From positions 1 to 43,927 of the forward strand of contig JAFUFD010000017.1 of NCBI GenBank assembly GCA_017470055.1: a DNA stretch of 43,927 nt, given 5' to 3'. The first letter of the stretch is position 1. Every line of letters begins with the position of its first letter. This document shows positions 7,521-14,412 of this stretch, in pieces. The notes beneath the pieces are model-generated. The model did not search any database. It was not told where the DNA came from and saw only the letters and a program-made list of their open reading frames with translations. Origin of the DNA: Prevotella sp. Lineage in GTDB: Bacteria; Bacteroidota; Bacteroidia; Bacteroidales; Bacteroidaceae. The position numbers were made by a program, and so were the translations under genes.

Positions 7521-8237
7521 TTATTCTTCTAATGTAAAATCAATTTTATCAACACATTCTTGTACTATTTCTTTCGCATACTCACTTGCACCGCCAGAAC
7601 ACAAATCAGGATCTATTACTTGTGGCTTAGCAAGGGCCAGTTTCATAATACTTCTAAACAGTTTTATATTATCAACAGCCTTTGTCGGGTTGCAGTTAAC
7701 GAAATGGTACATTATACTTCTATACAAATCTATGTACGTACCATTTCTTCCTGGTCGTTCAACTAGATTCAAAATTGTATCAGAGCAGCAACGAGAAGAC
7801 GACAGAATTTTATTTGTTGGCTCAATATCCCCCTGCCAAGATAAGTGAGCATACCAATATAATGTATATGGCCAAATTCGTAAGCCTTTTGCATAATAGT
7901 GTCTATCATCTTCTGCTCCAAATCTATCAAACACCAAATCTGGTATTACTATCAAAGCAATATAGCTCCAAAATTCATAATCAGCAGCAATCCTATCAGT
8001 CATCCATTCTTTTCTATGAAAGTAATTATAAAATAATAAAGAGAATCTATAATCCAGTTGATAGTCTTTATAACCAGATTGTTTCAGCTCGTGATATTTC
8101 TCTACCAAATAATTTCTAATGTCTAAGTAATCACTATCGAGTCGGTTAGACCAATCAATTGACAAAAAATCACAACCTTCCTTAATGCGTTCATACGCAC
8201 TCTTTGATTGTGCTCTTGATAATGTTTGTATGTTCAT
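7521..8237 (-). CDS. DUF6339-like protein of the methyltransferase operon
   Basis: A 238-residue soluble protein very rich in Tyr, Trp and Arg. Characteristic stretches are EFWSYIALIVIPDLVFDRFG, RIWPYTLYWYAHLSWQGD and LVERPGRNGTYIDLYRSIMYHF. This pattern matches my memory of the DUF6339 family, often seen beside DNA methyltransferases and ATPases in bacterial defence loci; a profile search would settle it. The biochemical function is unknown. Its ATG overlaps the stop of the upstream gene (ATGA at 8234-8237), showing translational coupling, and its stop is 8 bp before the methyltransferase. Confidence 0.72.
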   Translation of the reverse strand: MNIQTLSRAQSKSAYERIKEGCDFLSIDWSNRLDSDYLDIRNYLVEKYHELKQSGYKDYQLDYRFSLLFYNYFHRKEWMTDRIAADYEFWSYIALIVIPDLVFDRFGAEDDRHYYAKGLRIWPYTLYWYAHLSWQGDIEPTNKILSSSRCCSDTILNLVERPGRNGTYIDLYRSIMYHFVNCNPTKAVDNIKLFRSIMKLALAKPQVIDPDLCSGGASEYAKEIVQECVDKIDFTLEE

Positions 8238-9232
8238 AGATTGCCAAGTTTTAAATCAAAATACTTATGTACGGATATAGAAGTTTCAATAGGTGATGTG
8301 AGGTCGATGTTCATAGGCTCTTTCTGGAATCCTTTCACGACTTCAGCTACACAACCAGATTCCCAACCTTCTTCATCATTAAGGAAATCTTGTAGGTTAG
8401 TATATTCTGACTCATTTTTATTTTGCCAATTTTGTAGCGTATTAATGTATAGTGACAGTGCACTTGCAAGTATTTCCTTTAATAAAACAGGAGAGAACTT
8501 AGTCTTCACATCTTGATTTATATATTTGTAATCCTTATGTGCTTTATTTAATTGAATCTTCACGGCATCTGACCCCCATGGTGTAAATCGAGGATCTTTT
8601 TCTGAAACAGATAATTTCCACAGGGGCGCATCAGGATCGTCAAAAAGTTCAATTGGAAAGTTTTCCTCCTTAGCGTCAATGTCCAGTATACATATTTGAT
8701 CTTCACCTATAATAGTCCCTTTTGTGTTTGGCAAATGCCGCTCAACTAGAGAACCTACAACATCGCTGTTAATGTATAATTCGTAATAAAATGTTACAGA
8801 GCCTCTCAATTCTGCCTTATCAAAAACAATACAGAATTTGATTTCCTGTCTTTCTAAACTTTTATTTATATCTCCAATAAACTTAACACCTCTTTTTTTA
8901 GATTTCCCACTACACCACCTTACTGCCAAACCAATTGATGATTCTTTTGGAGCGATACCATTTTCTCCATATAAGCCAATAGGGTTCGTAATAATGAATA
9001 CACCTGATACTTTTAAGTTGTGGGTATCTGGCGTCCAAACCCCTTGAGAGTCGTATAACTGATAAAAAAGTGAGTTCGTACTAGTTTTCTCTAAAGGATA
9101 GTTTTTCGTTTCATCGTCTTCAAAAACGTCATAAGAAAAGGACAATTCATAAGAAATCTCATCAATAGATACTTTATTCTTTTGCTTAACCCTGTCGCTT
9201 AACGACGGATATGTGGTAATATTAATAGGCAT
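8234..9232 (-). CDS. Unknown protein of the methyltransferase operon
   Basis: A 332-residue protein with no signal peptide and no motif I recognise. The N-terminal two thirds look beta-rich (KVSGVFIITNPIGLYG, IKFCIVFDKAELRGSVTFYYELYI). The C-terminus (about 235-330) is helical (SPVLLKEILASALSLYINTLQNW). I looked for PD-(D/E)xK, HNH and GIY-YIG signatures and did not see a convincing one. It lies between the GHKL ATPase (12-bp gap) and the DUF6339-like gene (4-bp overlap). The architecture would suit a DNA- or partner-binding subunit, or a highly diverged nuclease; neither can be shown from the sequence. Confidence 0.7.
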   Translation of the reverse strand: MPINITTYPSLSDRVKQKNKVSIDEISYELSFSYDVFEDDETKNYPLEKTSTNSLFYQLYDSQGVWTPDTHNLKVSGVFIITNPIGLYGENGIAPKESSIGLAVRWCSGKSKKRGVKFIGDINKSLERQEIKFCIVFDKAELRGSVTFYYELYINSDVVGSLVERHLPNTKGTIIGEDQICILDIDAKEENFPIELFDDPDAPLWKLSVSEKDPRFTPWGSDAVKIQLNKAHKDYKYINQDVKTKFSPVLLKEILASALSLYINTLQNWQNKNESEYTNLQDFLNDEEGWESGCVAEVVKGFQKEPMNIDLTSPIETSISVHKYFDLKLGNL

Positions 9233-9244
9233 AATTATGTACTG

Positions 9245-11278
9245 TTAAAATTTGATAATAGGAAGTAAATCTTTTCTCTTTAACGAAATTGTAATAGTGA
9301 TACAGGCTGAGAACTTATGCTTTTGGTTGTCTTTTGAAGAAAATTTAAGTCCATAGGTTTCACTATGTTTGATAGTCCTTATTAAAGAAACATCGAAATA
9401 ATCATTAATATTTTGATCATCATTAATATTGTAACTTTCTATGGAAAATGGAGACATAAGCCCTGTTTCCTGTTCCCATTTATCACAATCAACAAAAAGA
9501 GTGTCAACCGTCGTTCCAAGAAGTAAAGTGGCTTTTGTCACTCCTTTGGACTTTGGTTTGGACATTGCTTTTACTGTGAATGAAATACTATTTTGCGAAT
9601 AAATAATATCATCATCCATAATATAATTTATACCATTATCTTCTTTTATAGTATCATCTCTGTGAGAATGACCTCCGCCAGTACCTTTTTTTGACGGATG
9701 AATTGCTAAAATCTTTCCTAATAGCACACTAAGTCCAGATAATGATTTTGTCTCTTCATTTTCTGTCTTTGTAGAAAATTTCTCATTTAAGATAGCGCAA
9801 CATTGGTTTTTAATCCTTGTTATACAATATAATTTACGTTGATTTTCCCCAACAGAGTGATCTTGCCAACCAAGGTGATCTGCGCATTCGCTTTGTCGAA
9901 CATATTCTTCCAATTCTATCTCTCGCATGTCGCCGCCTGTAAATGACAACTTTTGTGTTGAATTTAATACAAAAATGGCGAGAATATAATCTTCATCATT
10001 AGTTTTGGGAAGAGGGCTCCACGAAGCGGGATTATACTCAACTATCATTCCTGGTTGTCTTGTCATGCAAATAATTGGAGTATTTTCTTGACCATTTTCA
10101 TTATAAATATTAAGGAAAGGATACGGACTTTTCGCATTAGGTACCAAATCCTCTTTTTTTATTGGAGTATAAGCCAAAACACCGACATCTGTGGAATAAT
10201 AACGAATAACCTCTGTATAGATTTTTTCATTAAGAATGGCTTCATTGTCCATCTTTTTAAGCGCACTATTATACAATTCTTGGGTGTACTTAAATATAGG
10301 TAGCATCTGGTCTGTAGTGATTTCCTCACCATTAATAGAGGCTTTTAAATACTTAACTATCTTATCATATCTTTTATAATGGCTTTGATATTGTGGATTA
10401 TTAAGCCTAGGGGAGTACCAGCGCTGAATGGCTACCCTAAATTCATCTTCTATTGATAATTTTCCAGCATAAAAAAATGAGTCATTCTCAAAGTCAAGAC
10501 TTAACTCTATGCTATTCTCATTTAGGAGAGCTTGCTCGTTTATATAAGGAATAATAACAATAGTACCGACTTCATTGTTTACATATGGTTCAATCTCAAA
10601 TATTTTTAAAAATTCTTTTATACAAACCTCGTCAGTTATTGGATATGTGTTCTTTTTTTTATCAATGTCACCCCACCAAGCAATGCCACTTTTATTATTA
10701 TTATCATCGTATGGTGGCAATATGGCATCTCTAGATTGTTCATTTTCACACATTACCGCACACAATCTCGACTCATATCCACCATTCTCTTTCTTTATGC
10801 GGCTATAATATATAACAAGACCAATTTGGCTGATACGATAATATAACGTCTTACCATAGCCCCATGATCCACCTGCACCAAGTTCTTCTTGTGGCTTCCC
10901 AACATGATAAACTAACTTTTGTAAATTCCCGTACTTGTTGTCTCGTACCTCAGAACGTTTTAAGGGTCCCGTCAACCCCGTTGTGTTTGTGTCTTTTACA
11001 GCAACAAACTTATAACTTTCATTATTAAACCGATTATTTAATCTATCTGTAATACCACCCAAGGAAAGATTAAGTTTATTCGCTTTAAACTCTTTGATAA
11101 TAAAATCAATGCTTACATAGGGAATTGGTATCTCTTTATCACCTGCATCTAAACTATTTTGTATAGATTCTCTTATAAACAAATCTATCAATGGATCAGA
11201 ATTGTTTTGTATTGCTCGAAGTACGGATGAGCCAACTTGTCCCATGTTTGCTGTTGGGTCCAATTGTAACATTTTCAT
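9245..11278 (-). CDS. GHKL (MutL/MORC-like) ATPase of the methyltransferase operon
   Basis: A 677-residue protein with a clear N-terminal GHKL ATP-binding fold: N-box RESIQNSLDAG with Glu37, Asn41 and Asp44; G1 box VKDTNTTGLTG with Asp96; G2 lid GAGGSWGYGKT at 134-144. Established work (Iyer, Abhiman and Aravind 2008) describes prokaryotic MutL/MORC-type ATPases inside restriction-modification operons. This gene, in a row with a C5 methyltransferase, fits that idea. Such ATPases dimerise on ATP binding and may act as DNA clamps. The C-terminal half (about 250-677) is not recognisable to me. It follows the 79-residue gene by 12 bp and precedes the unknown gene by 12 bp. Very AT-rich. Confidence 0.85.
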   Translation of the reverse strand: MKMLQLDPTANMGQVGSSVLRAIQNNSDPLIDLFIRESIQNSLDAGDKEIPIPYVSIDFIIKEFKANKLNLSLGGITDRLNNRFNNESYKFVAVKDTNTTGLTGPLKRSEVRDNKYGNLQKLVYHVGKPQEELGAGGSWGYGKTLYYRISQIGLVIYYSRIKKENGGYESRLCAVMCENEQSRDAILPPYDDNNNKSGIAWWGDIDKKKNTYPITDEVCIKEFLKIFEIEPYVNNEVGTIVIIPYINEQALLNENSIELSLDFENDSFFYAGKLSIEDEFRVAIQRWYSPRLNNPQYQSHYKRYDKIVKYLKASINGEEITTDQMLPIFKYTQELYNSALKKMDNEAILNEKIYTEVIRYYSTDVGVLAYTPIKKEDLVPNAKSPYPFLNIYNENGQENTPIICMTRQPGMIVEYNPASWSPLPKTNDEDYILAIFVLNSTQKLSFTGGDMREIELEEYVRQSECADHLGWQDHSVGENQRKLYCITRIKNQCCAILNEKFSTKTENEETKSLSGLSVLLGKILAIHPSKKGTGGGHSHRDDTIKEDNGINYIMDDDIIYSQNSISFTVKAMSKPKSKGVTKATLLLGTTVDTLFVDCDKWEQETGLMSPFSIESYNINDDQNINDYFDVSLIRTIKHSETYGLKFSSKDNQKHKFSACITITISLKRKDLLPIIKF

Positions 11279-11290
11279 TTCTATAGGTAA

Positions 11291-11530
11291 CTATTTGTTA
11301 AAGGTAAAACCAGATTTTCCATTACCCTTGCTAAGTTCGTTTGCATAAACTGCCTTAGCATCTTTGAGAGCCTTTGAGATTTCCTCAAACATGTGGTTCA
11401 CGTCTTCCTCGTCATACTCGTAGTTTCTACGATTCGAGCAATTTTGCAAAAGGTTCAAATAATCAATGATTTTCTGTACCCGATTAGTAGCAACTTTAGT
11501 AAATCTTTTACGTCTAGAATTTTCAGCCAT
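11291..11530 (-). CDS. Small basic first protein of the methyltransferase operon
   Basis: 79 residues. A very basic N-terminus (SRRKRFTKVATNRVQKIIDYLNLLQNCSNRRNY) is followed by an acidic helix (EYDEEDVNHMFEEISKALKDAKAVY) and a Gly/Ser/Lys tail. There is no HTH I can recognise and no Cys pair for zinc. I recall similar short proteins leading operons of this kind, but the family name escapes me. It has its own promoter about 20 nt upstream, and the ATPase gene follows by 12 bp. Possible roles are a DNA-binding or complex-stabilising subunit, or an operon regulator. Confidence 0.75.
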   Translation of the reverse strand: MAENSRRKRFTKVATNRVQKIIDYLNLLQNCSNRRNYEYDEEDVNHMFEEISKALKDAKAVYANELSKGNGKSGFTFNK

Positions 11531-11557
11531 AGATCAATACTTTTGTTAATTTAACTG

Positions 11558-11590
11558 CAAATATAGTCTATATTTTTGAAATATATACAA
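11558..11590 (-). promoter_or_regulatory. Promoter of the methyltransferase/GHKL operon
   Basis: On the minus strand TATATTTG (11558-11565) matches the Bacteroidota -7 box. A TTG (11588-11590) lies 22 bp further upstream, slightly longer than the usual 19-21 spacing. The predicted start of transcription is near 11551, giving a leader of about 20 nt before the ATG at 11530. Confidence 0.55.
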
Positions 11591-11776
11591 TGCTTTTCAA
11601 TATATACATAATTTTAACTAAGTTTTAACATTTTCCTGTATAAAAAGCAAGATATTTGTGACAGTGTCTCGTCCTATACACCATTACATTACAGATTACA
11701 GTTTGTTGATGTGAAGTTCAGATGAGGTTCAACAAATTGATATTATTATATATATAATAATAAAATATATACATAA
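11580..11776. repeat. AATATATACA direct repeats upstream of the operon
   Basis: AATATATACAA at 11580-11590 overlaps the -33 position of the operon promoter. AATATATACATAA occurs exactly at 11599-11611 and again at 11764-11776. The spacing of the first two (19 bp) is close to two helical turns. They may be binding sites for a regulator, though AT-rich DNA produces such matches more easily by chance. Confidence 0.45.
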
Positions 11777-11830
11777 AATATGCAGGTAAATGTATTTTCG
11801 AAAAAGGGAAACTGTAATCTGTAATGTAAT
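11683..11830. repeat. Perfect 22-bp inverted repeat enclosing an AT-rich core
   Basis: The left arm at 11683-11704 (begins ATTACATTACAG, ends CAGTTT) is the exact reverse complement of 11809-11830 (begins AAACTG, ends GTAATGTAAT). Each arm contains repeated ATTACA units. The 104 bp between them is very AT-rich and non-coding. The whole is 148 bp, the size of a MITE-like element, but no target-site duplication is visible next to the arms. It could instead be a paired operator or origin-like structure. Confidence 0.75.
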
Positions 11831-11881
11831 GCTACTCAATCACACATATTGCAAAGCCTCTCCAATAGTCTCTAATAGGGT

Positions 11882-11987
11882 ACTCCAATATCTAGAGCAC
11901 CCCTACTCCAGATATCGGGGTCAGGCACTGGAGATATTGGAGTCAAGCACTGGAGGCATCGGAATAAGGGACTCCAGATATCGGAGT
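11882..11987. repeat. 22-bp-period palindromic tandem array A
   Basis: Five degenerate units start at 11882, 11905, 11927, 11949 and 11971 (periods 23, 22, 22, 22). The clearest unit is ACTCCAGATATCGGAGT at 11971-11987, a palindrome with ACTCC/GGAGT arms around GATATC. Others vary as ACTCC...GGGGT, ACTGG...GGAGT and ACTGG...GGAAT. The 4-5 bp joining the units (CAGGC, CAAGC, AAGGG) differ. It is too short and has no spacers of CRISPR size. Confidence 0.75.
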
Positions 11988-12045
11988 AAACTTTCAACAA
12001 TCGTTAATAATGGATGAAAAATATGGGAAATTGGGCAAAAATCCC

Positions 12046-12053
12046 TATCTTTG
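12046..12053 (+). promoter_or_regulatory. -7 box for the flavin reductase-msrA genes
   Basis: TATCTTTG matches the Bacteroidota -7 consensus 84 bp before the ATG. No good -33 TTTG lies 19-21 bp upstream; a TTG at 12031-12033 is only 12 bp away. The site is a reasonable promoter but is supported by one element only. Confidence 0.5.
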
Positions 12054-12136
12054 CAAGCAAAATATGATATTTACATTCAAAAACATATTAGACTTATGAG
12101 TTGCCAAAGAAATTAGGAATCAAATAAACAATACGA

Positions 12137-12703
12137 ATGATGAAAAGTTTTGGATCAAAGCCGTGGATTCTTCCACAACCTGTACTGATTATCGGTACTT
12201 ATGACAAAGAAGGCAAGCCCAACGCCATGAACGCTGCTTGGGGAGGACAATGGGATATGCACGAAATCATGATCTCACTTGGTTCGCATCAGACAACAGA
12301 CAATCTCAGCGAGAACGATGATTTCACTGTAGCCTTTGCCACTACTGAAACAATCGTAGCGTCTGACTATGTTGGCATCGTCAGCGGGAGAAATACGCCC
12401 GATAAGATGGAGAAGGCTGGTTGGAGTGTCGAGAAGGCTCCCAATGTGAATGCACCCGTATTCAAAGAGTTTCCGATGACGTTGGAGTGCCGTGTAAAGG
12501 AAAAGATAGACGAGAGTGAGACAGGCTATTATCTGGTTGCAGAAATCGTAAACATACTCTGTGATGAGAAATACCTTGCACCTGATGGCAATCCTGATGT
12601 GGAGAAAATGGAGATTATCACCTACGATCCCGTACACCATACTTACATTCAGTTAGGGAAAACTGTGGGAAAGGCATTTTCAGACGGTAAGCAGTTGAAA
12701 TGA
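12137..12703 (+). CDS. Flavin reductase-like FMN-binding protein
   Basis: A 188-residue cytoplasmic protein of the flavin reductase-like split-barrel family. The opening (KPWILPQPVLIIGTYDKEGKPNAMNAAWGGQWD) is typical: a strand entering the FMN site, then the N-A-M-N-A-A-W segment that contacts flavin. SLGSHQTTDNLSENDDFTVAF and ASDYVGIVSGRNTPDK continue the family pattern. Members reduce or bind FMN with NAD(P)H; the exact substrate is not predictable. Two ATGs (12137 and 12140) are adjacent and either could be used. The stop overlaps the msrA start (ATGA at 12700-12703), linking it to oxidative-damage repair, perhaps as an electron source. Confidence 0.85.
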   Translation: MMKSFGSKPWILPQPVLIIGTYDKEGKPNAMNAAWGGQWDMHEIMISLGSHQTTDNLSENDDFTVAFATTETIVASDYVGIVSGRNTPDKMEKAGWSVEKAPNVNAPVFKEFPMTLECRVKEKIDESETGYYLVAEIVNILCDEKYLAPDGNPDVEKMEIITYDPVHHTYIQLGKTVGKAFSDGKQLK

Positions 12704-13224
12704 ACTATAGTAAAGACATTTATCTTGCTGGAGGTTGTTTCTGGGGAACAGAGCATTACTTCAAGCAGATTGAGGGTGTTGTGGAAACGTCAGTGGGATT
12801 CGCCAACGGACATACAGCAGCCCCGACTTACAAGGAAGTCTATACAGACACCACTGGCTATGCAGAGACAGTGCATGTAAAGTATAACCCTGATGTTGTC
12901 AGCCTGGAATTCCTTTTGCAGATGTTCTTCAAGGCAATCGATCCTACCAGTCTCAACAAGCAGGGGCATGATGAGGGGACTCGCTATCGCACCGGCATCT
13001 ATTATACCAATGGCGAGGATCTGCCCATTATCGAGAAGGTCTTTGGTGAGGTGCAGAAGGAGTATCAGAAGCCTTTGGCTGTAGAGAAGTTGCCTTTGGA
13101 GAACTACTATCCGGCCGAAGAGTATCACCAGGACTATCTTGACAAGAACCCCACAGGCTACTGTCATCTGCCTCAGTCACTGTTCGAGTTTGCAAGACAA
13201 GCCAAGAAGAAGAAGAAGAAGTGA
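12700..13224 (+). CDS. msrA: Peptide-methionine (S)-S-oxide reductase MsrA
   Basis: MsrA reduces the S-epimer of methionine sulfoxide in proteins. The catalytic motif GCFWGTEHYF is at residues 12-21 with nucleophile Cys13. It is followed by VGFANGHTAAPTYKEVYTDTTGYAETVHVKYNP and YYPAEEYHQDYLDKNPTGYCH, all standard for the family; the C-terminal Cys in TGYCH could be a resolving residue. It is 174 residues with no signal peptide, so cytoplasmic, and has no fused MsrB domain. It ends in a run of six lysines, an odd polylysine tail. It is translationally coupled to the flavin reductase-like gene. Confidence 0.95.
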   Translation: MNYSKDIYLAGGCFWGTEHYFKQIEGVVETSVGFANGHTAAPTYKEVYTDTTGYAETVHVKYNPDVVSLEFLLQMFFKAIDPTSLNKQGHDEGTRYRTGIYYTNGEDLPIIEKVFGEVQKEYQKPLAVEKLPLENYYPAEEYHQDYLDKNPTGYCHLPQSLFEFARQAKKKKKK

Positions 13225-13294
13225 TGCCCCAATCACTTAGAACGCTTTTTCCTTTGGATATTGGCAAAAATTACAACACAATTTATTAAATAGG

Positions 13295-13387
13295 TCGCAA
13301 GCGATATAATGTTAAACATACTTAAAGTTCAAACTAAATCGCTTGCGATATAAAACATTCTCCTTATCTTTGCATCGTAAACGATAT
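13295..13387. promoter_or_regulatory. Three candidate OhrR/MarR operators
   Basis: TCGCAAGCGATAT (13295-13307), TCGCTTGCGATAT (13339-13351) and TCGTAAACGATAT (13375-13387) share the palindromic form TCGnnnnCGA followed by TAT. The second covers the -33 element and the third covers the predicted transcription start of the peroxidase-ohrR operon, so a bound repressor would block RNA polymerase. The third gene downstream of the msrA group encodes an OhrR-type repressor, the natural candidate to bind here. Confidence 0.7.
13343..13372 (+). promoter_or_regulatory. Promoter of the peroxidase-ohrR operon
   Basis: TTG at 13343-13345, a 19-bp spacer and TATCTTTG at 13365-13372 form a good Bacteroidota promoter. 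Transcription would start near 13379, about 37 nt before the ATG at 13416. It is embedded between palindromic operator candidates. Confidence 0.7.
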
Positions 13388-13415
13388 AAATAACGATTAC
13401 AAATAATATTTAAGT

Positions 13416-13958
13416 ATGAAAAAGATTTATGATTTCAAGGCTCTGACGAGCAAAGGAAAAGAGATTGACTTCAAAGAGTTTGAAGGTAAGGTGCTGTTGG
13501 TTGTCAATACCGCAAGCAAGTGTGGTTTTACTCCCCAGTTCGCAGGATTAGAGGAACTAAACCAGAAGTACAAGGACAAGGGACTGGTTGTCATTGGCTT
13601 CCCTTGCAACCAGTTTAAGGAGCAAGACCCAGGCTCTGACAGCCAGATAGAGGAGTTCTGCCAGTTGAACTACGGTGTGACTTTCCAGATTATGAAAAAA
13701 ACGGACGTGAACGGTCCTGCCGCAGAGCCCATCTTCGAGTATTTGAAGGAGCAGGTTCCTACTGAGGAGTATCATGGATTGAAGGCAAAGGCTACACACG
13801 CCATGCTCAAGAAAATCAGCAAGAGCGTGGAGAAAGACAGCGACATTCTGTGGAACTTCACCAAGTTCCTGATCTCGAAGGATGGTGAGACCGTCAAGCG
13901 TTATGCGCCCACCACAGATCCAAAGGATTTTGAGAAAGACGTGGAGGAGATGCTTTAA
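13416..13958 (+). CDS. Cytoplasmic glutathione peroxidase-family thiol peroxidase
   Basis: A 180-residue GPx-fold peroxidase (thioredoxin fold). The active-site Cys is Cys36 in VNTASKCGFTPQ. The FPCNQFKEQDPG block supplies the conserved Gln (Gln70) and a second Cys (Cys64), and ILWNFTKFLISKDG supplies Trp-Asn. Bacterial GPx-like enzymes with Cys instead of selenocysteine generally use thioredoxin to reduce peroxides or lipid hydroperoxides. It has no export signal. It is the first gene of an operon with ohrR (1-bp gap) and a secreted paralogue, behind an operator-flanked promoter. The coupling suggests induction by organic peroxide. Confidence 0.93.
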   Translation: MKKIYDFKALTSKGKEIDFKEFEGKVLLVVNTASKCGFTPQFAGLEELNQKYKDKGLVVIGFPCNQFKEQDPGSDSQIEEFCQLNYGVTFQIMKKTDVNGPAAEPIFEYLKEQVPTEEYHGLKAKATHAMLKKISKSVEKDSDILWNFTKFLISKDGETVKRYAPTTDPKDFEKDVEEML

Positions 13959-13959
13959 A

Positions 13960-14412
13960 ATGGCTCACGCTGAATTACAACTCGACAATCAGATTTGTTT
14001 CCGTCTTTATACGGCAGCACGACTGATCACACAGGCTTACACGCCTATGCTCAACGAATTGGGGATTACCTATCCGCAGTACCTTGTATTGATGGTGCTC
14101 TGGGAGGAAGATGCCCAGCCCGTGAATGACATAGCCCATCGGCTGCTCTTAGAGACGAATACCGTCACCCCATTGCTACAGCGAATGGAGAAACAAGGAC
14201 TTGTCGCCCGTAGGAAGGGGAAAGAGGACAAGCGGCAGCAGATTGTCAGTCTGACAAAGAAAGGCAAGGAGATGGAGGAAAAAGCCTACCAACTCATTCC
14301 CGCTGGCATGGGTAAACGCCTATCTTCCTGTCCGCTGATGTTGGAGGACTACCAACAGTTAGCACAAGAATTAGACACATTAATAGACTCACTAAAAAAG
14401 AATGACTTATGA
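13960..14412 (+). CDS. ohrR: OhrR-type MarR-family peroxide-sensing repressor
   Basis: A 150-residue winged-helix protein. The N-terminus LDNQICFRLYTAARLITQAYTPMLNELGITYPQYLVLMVLWEE is characteristic of OhrR: Cys13 sits where OhrR has its peroxide-reactive cysteine, with the Tyr residues of AYTPML and TYPQYL placed to sense it. The recognition region (NDIAHRLLLETNTVTPLLQRMEKQGLVARRKGKEDKRQ) is standard MarR wing and helix. Oxidation of the Cys by organic hydroperoxide releases DNA in this family. The ATG at 13960, directly after the peroxidase stop, is chosen over an in-frame upstream ATG at 13882 inside that gene. It lies between two GPx genes rather than beside an ohr gene. Confidence 0.9.
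   Translation: MAHAELQLDNQICFRLYTAARLITQAYTPMLNELGITYPQYLVLMVLWEEDAQPVNDIAHRLLLETNTVTPLLQRMEKQGLVARRKGKEDKRQQIVSLTKKGKEMEEKAYQLIPAGMGKRLSSCPLMLEDYQQLAQELDTLIDSLKKNDL

Larger units (their letters stand above)
11531..12136. other. 606-bp intergenic region rich in repeats
   Basis: No supportable gene lies between the methyltransferase operon and the flavin reductase-like gene. In order it holds the operon promoter, three AATATATACA direct repeats, a 22-bp perfect inverted repeat enclosing AT-rich DNA, a 22-bp-period palindromic array, and a -7 box for the rightward genes. It is also the right edge of the AT-rich island. I found no copy of the tRNA-His 3' end in it. Confidence 0.7.

Noticed and set aside
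8234-9232. PD-(D/E)xK nuclease in the methyltransferase operon
   Set aside because: Scattered Asp/Glu/Lys residues could be fitted, but no convincing motif with the surrounding beta-strand pattern is seen.
11882-11987. CRISPR array
   Set aside because: Repeats are only about 17 bp with 4-6 bp linkers, units are degenerate palindromes, and no cas gene is present.
11790-12017. 75-codon ORF running through the repeat array
   Set aside because: Its codons follow the palindromic repeats and AT-rich DNA, no ribosome binding site is evident, and the product resembles no protein; most likely a chance frame.
3255-12136. Integrase or transposase gene for the island
   Set aside because: All ORFs were examined and none shows tyrosine or serine recombinase or DDE motifs.
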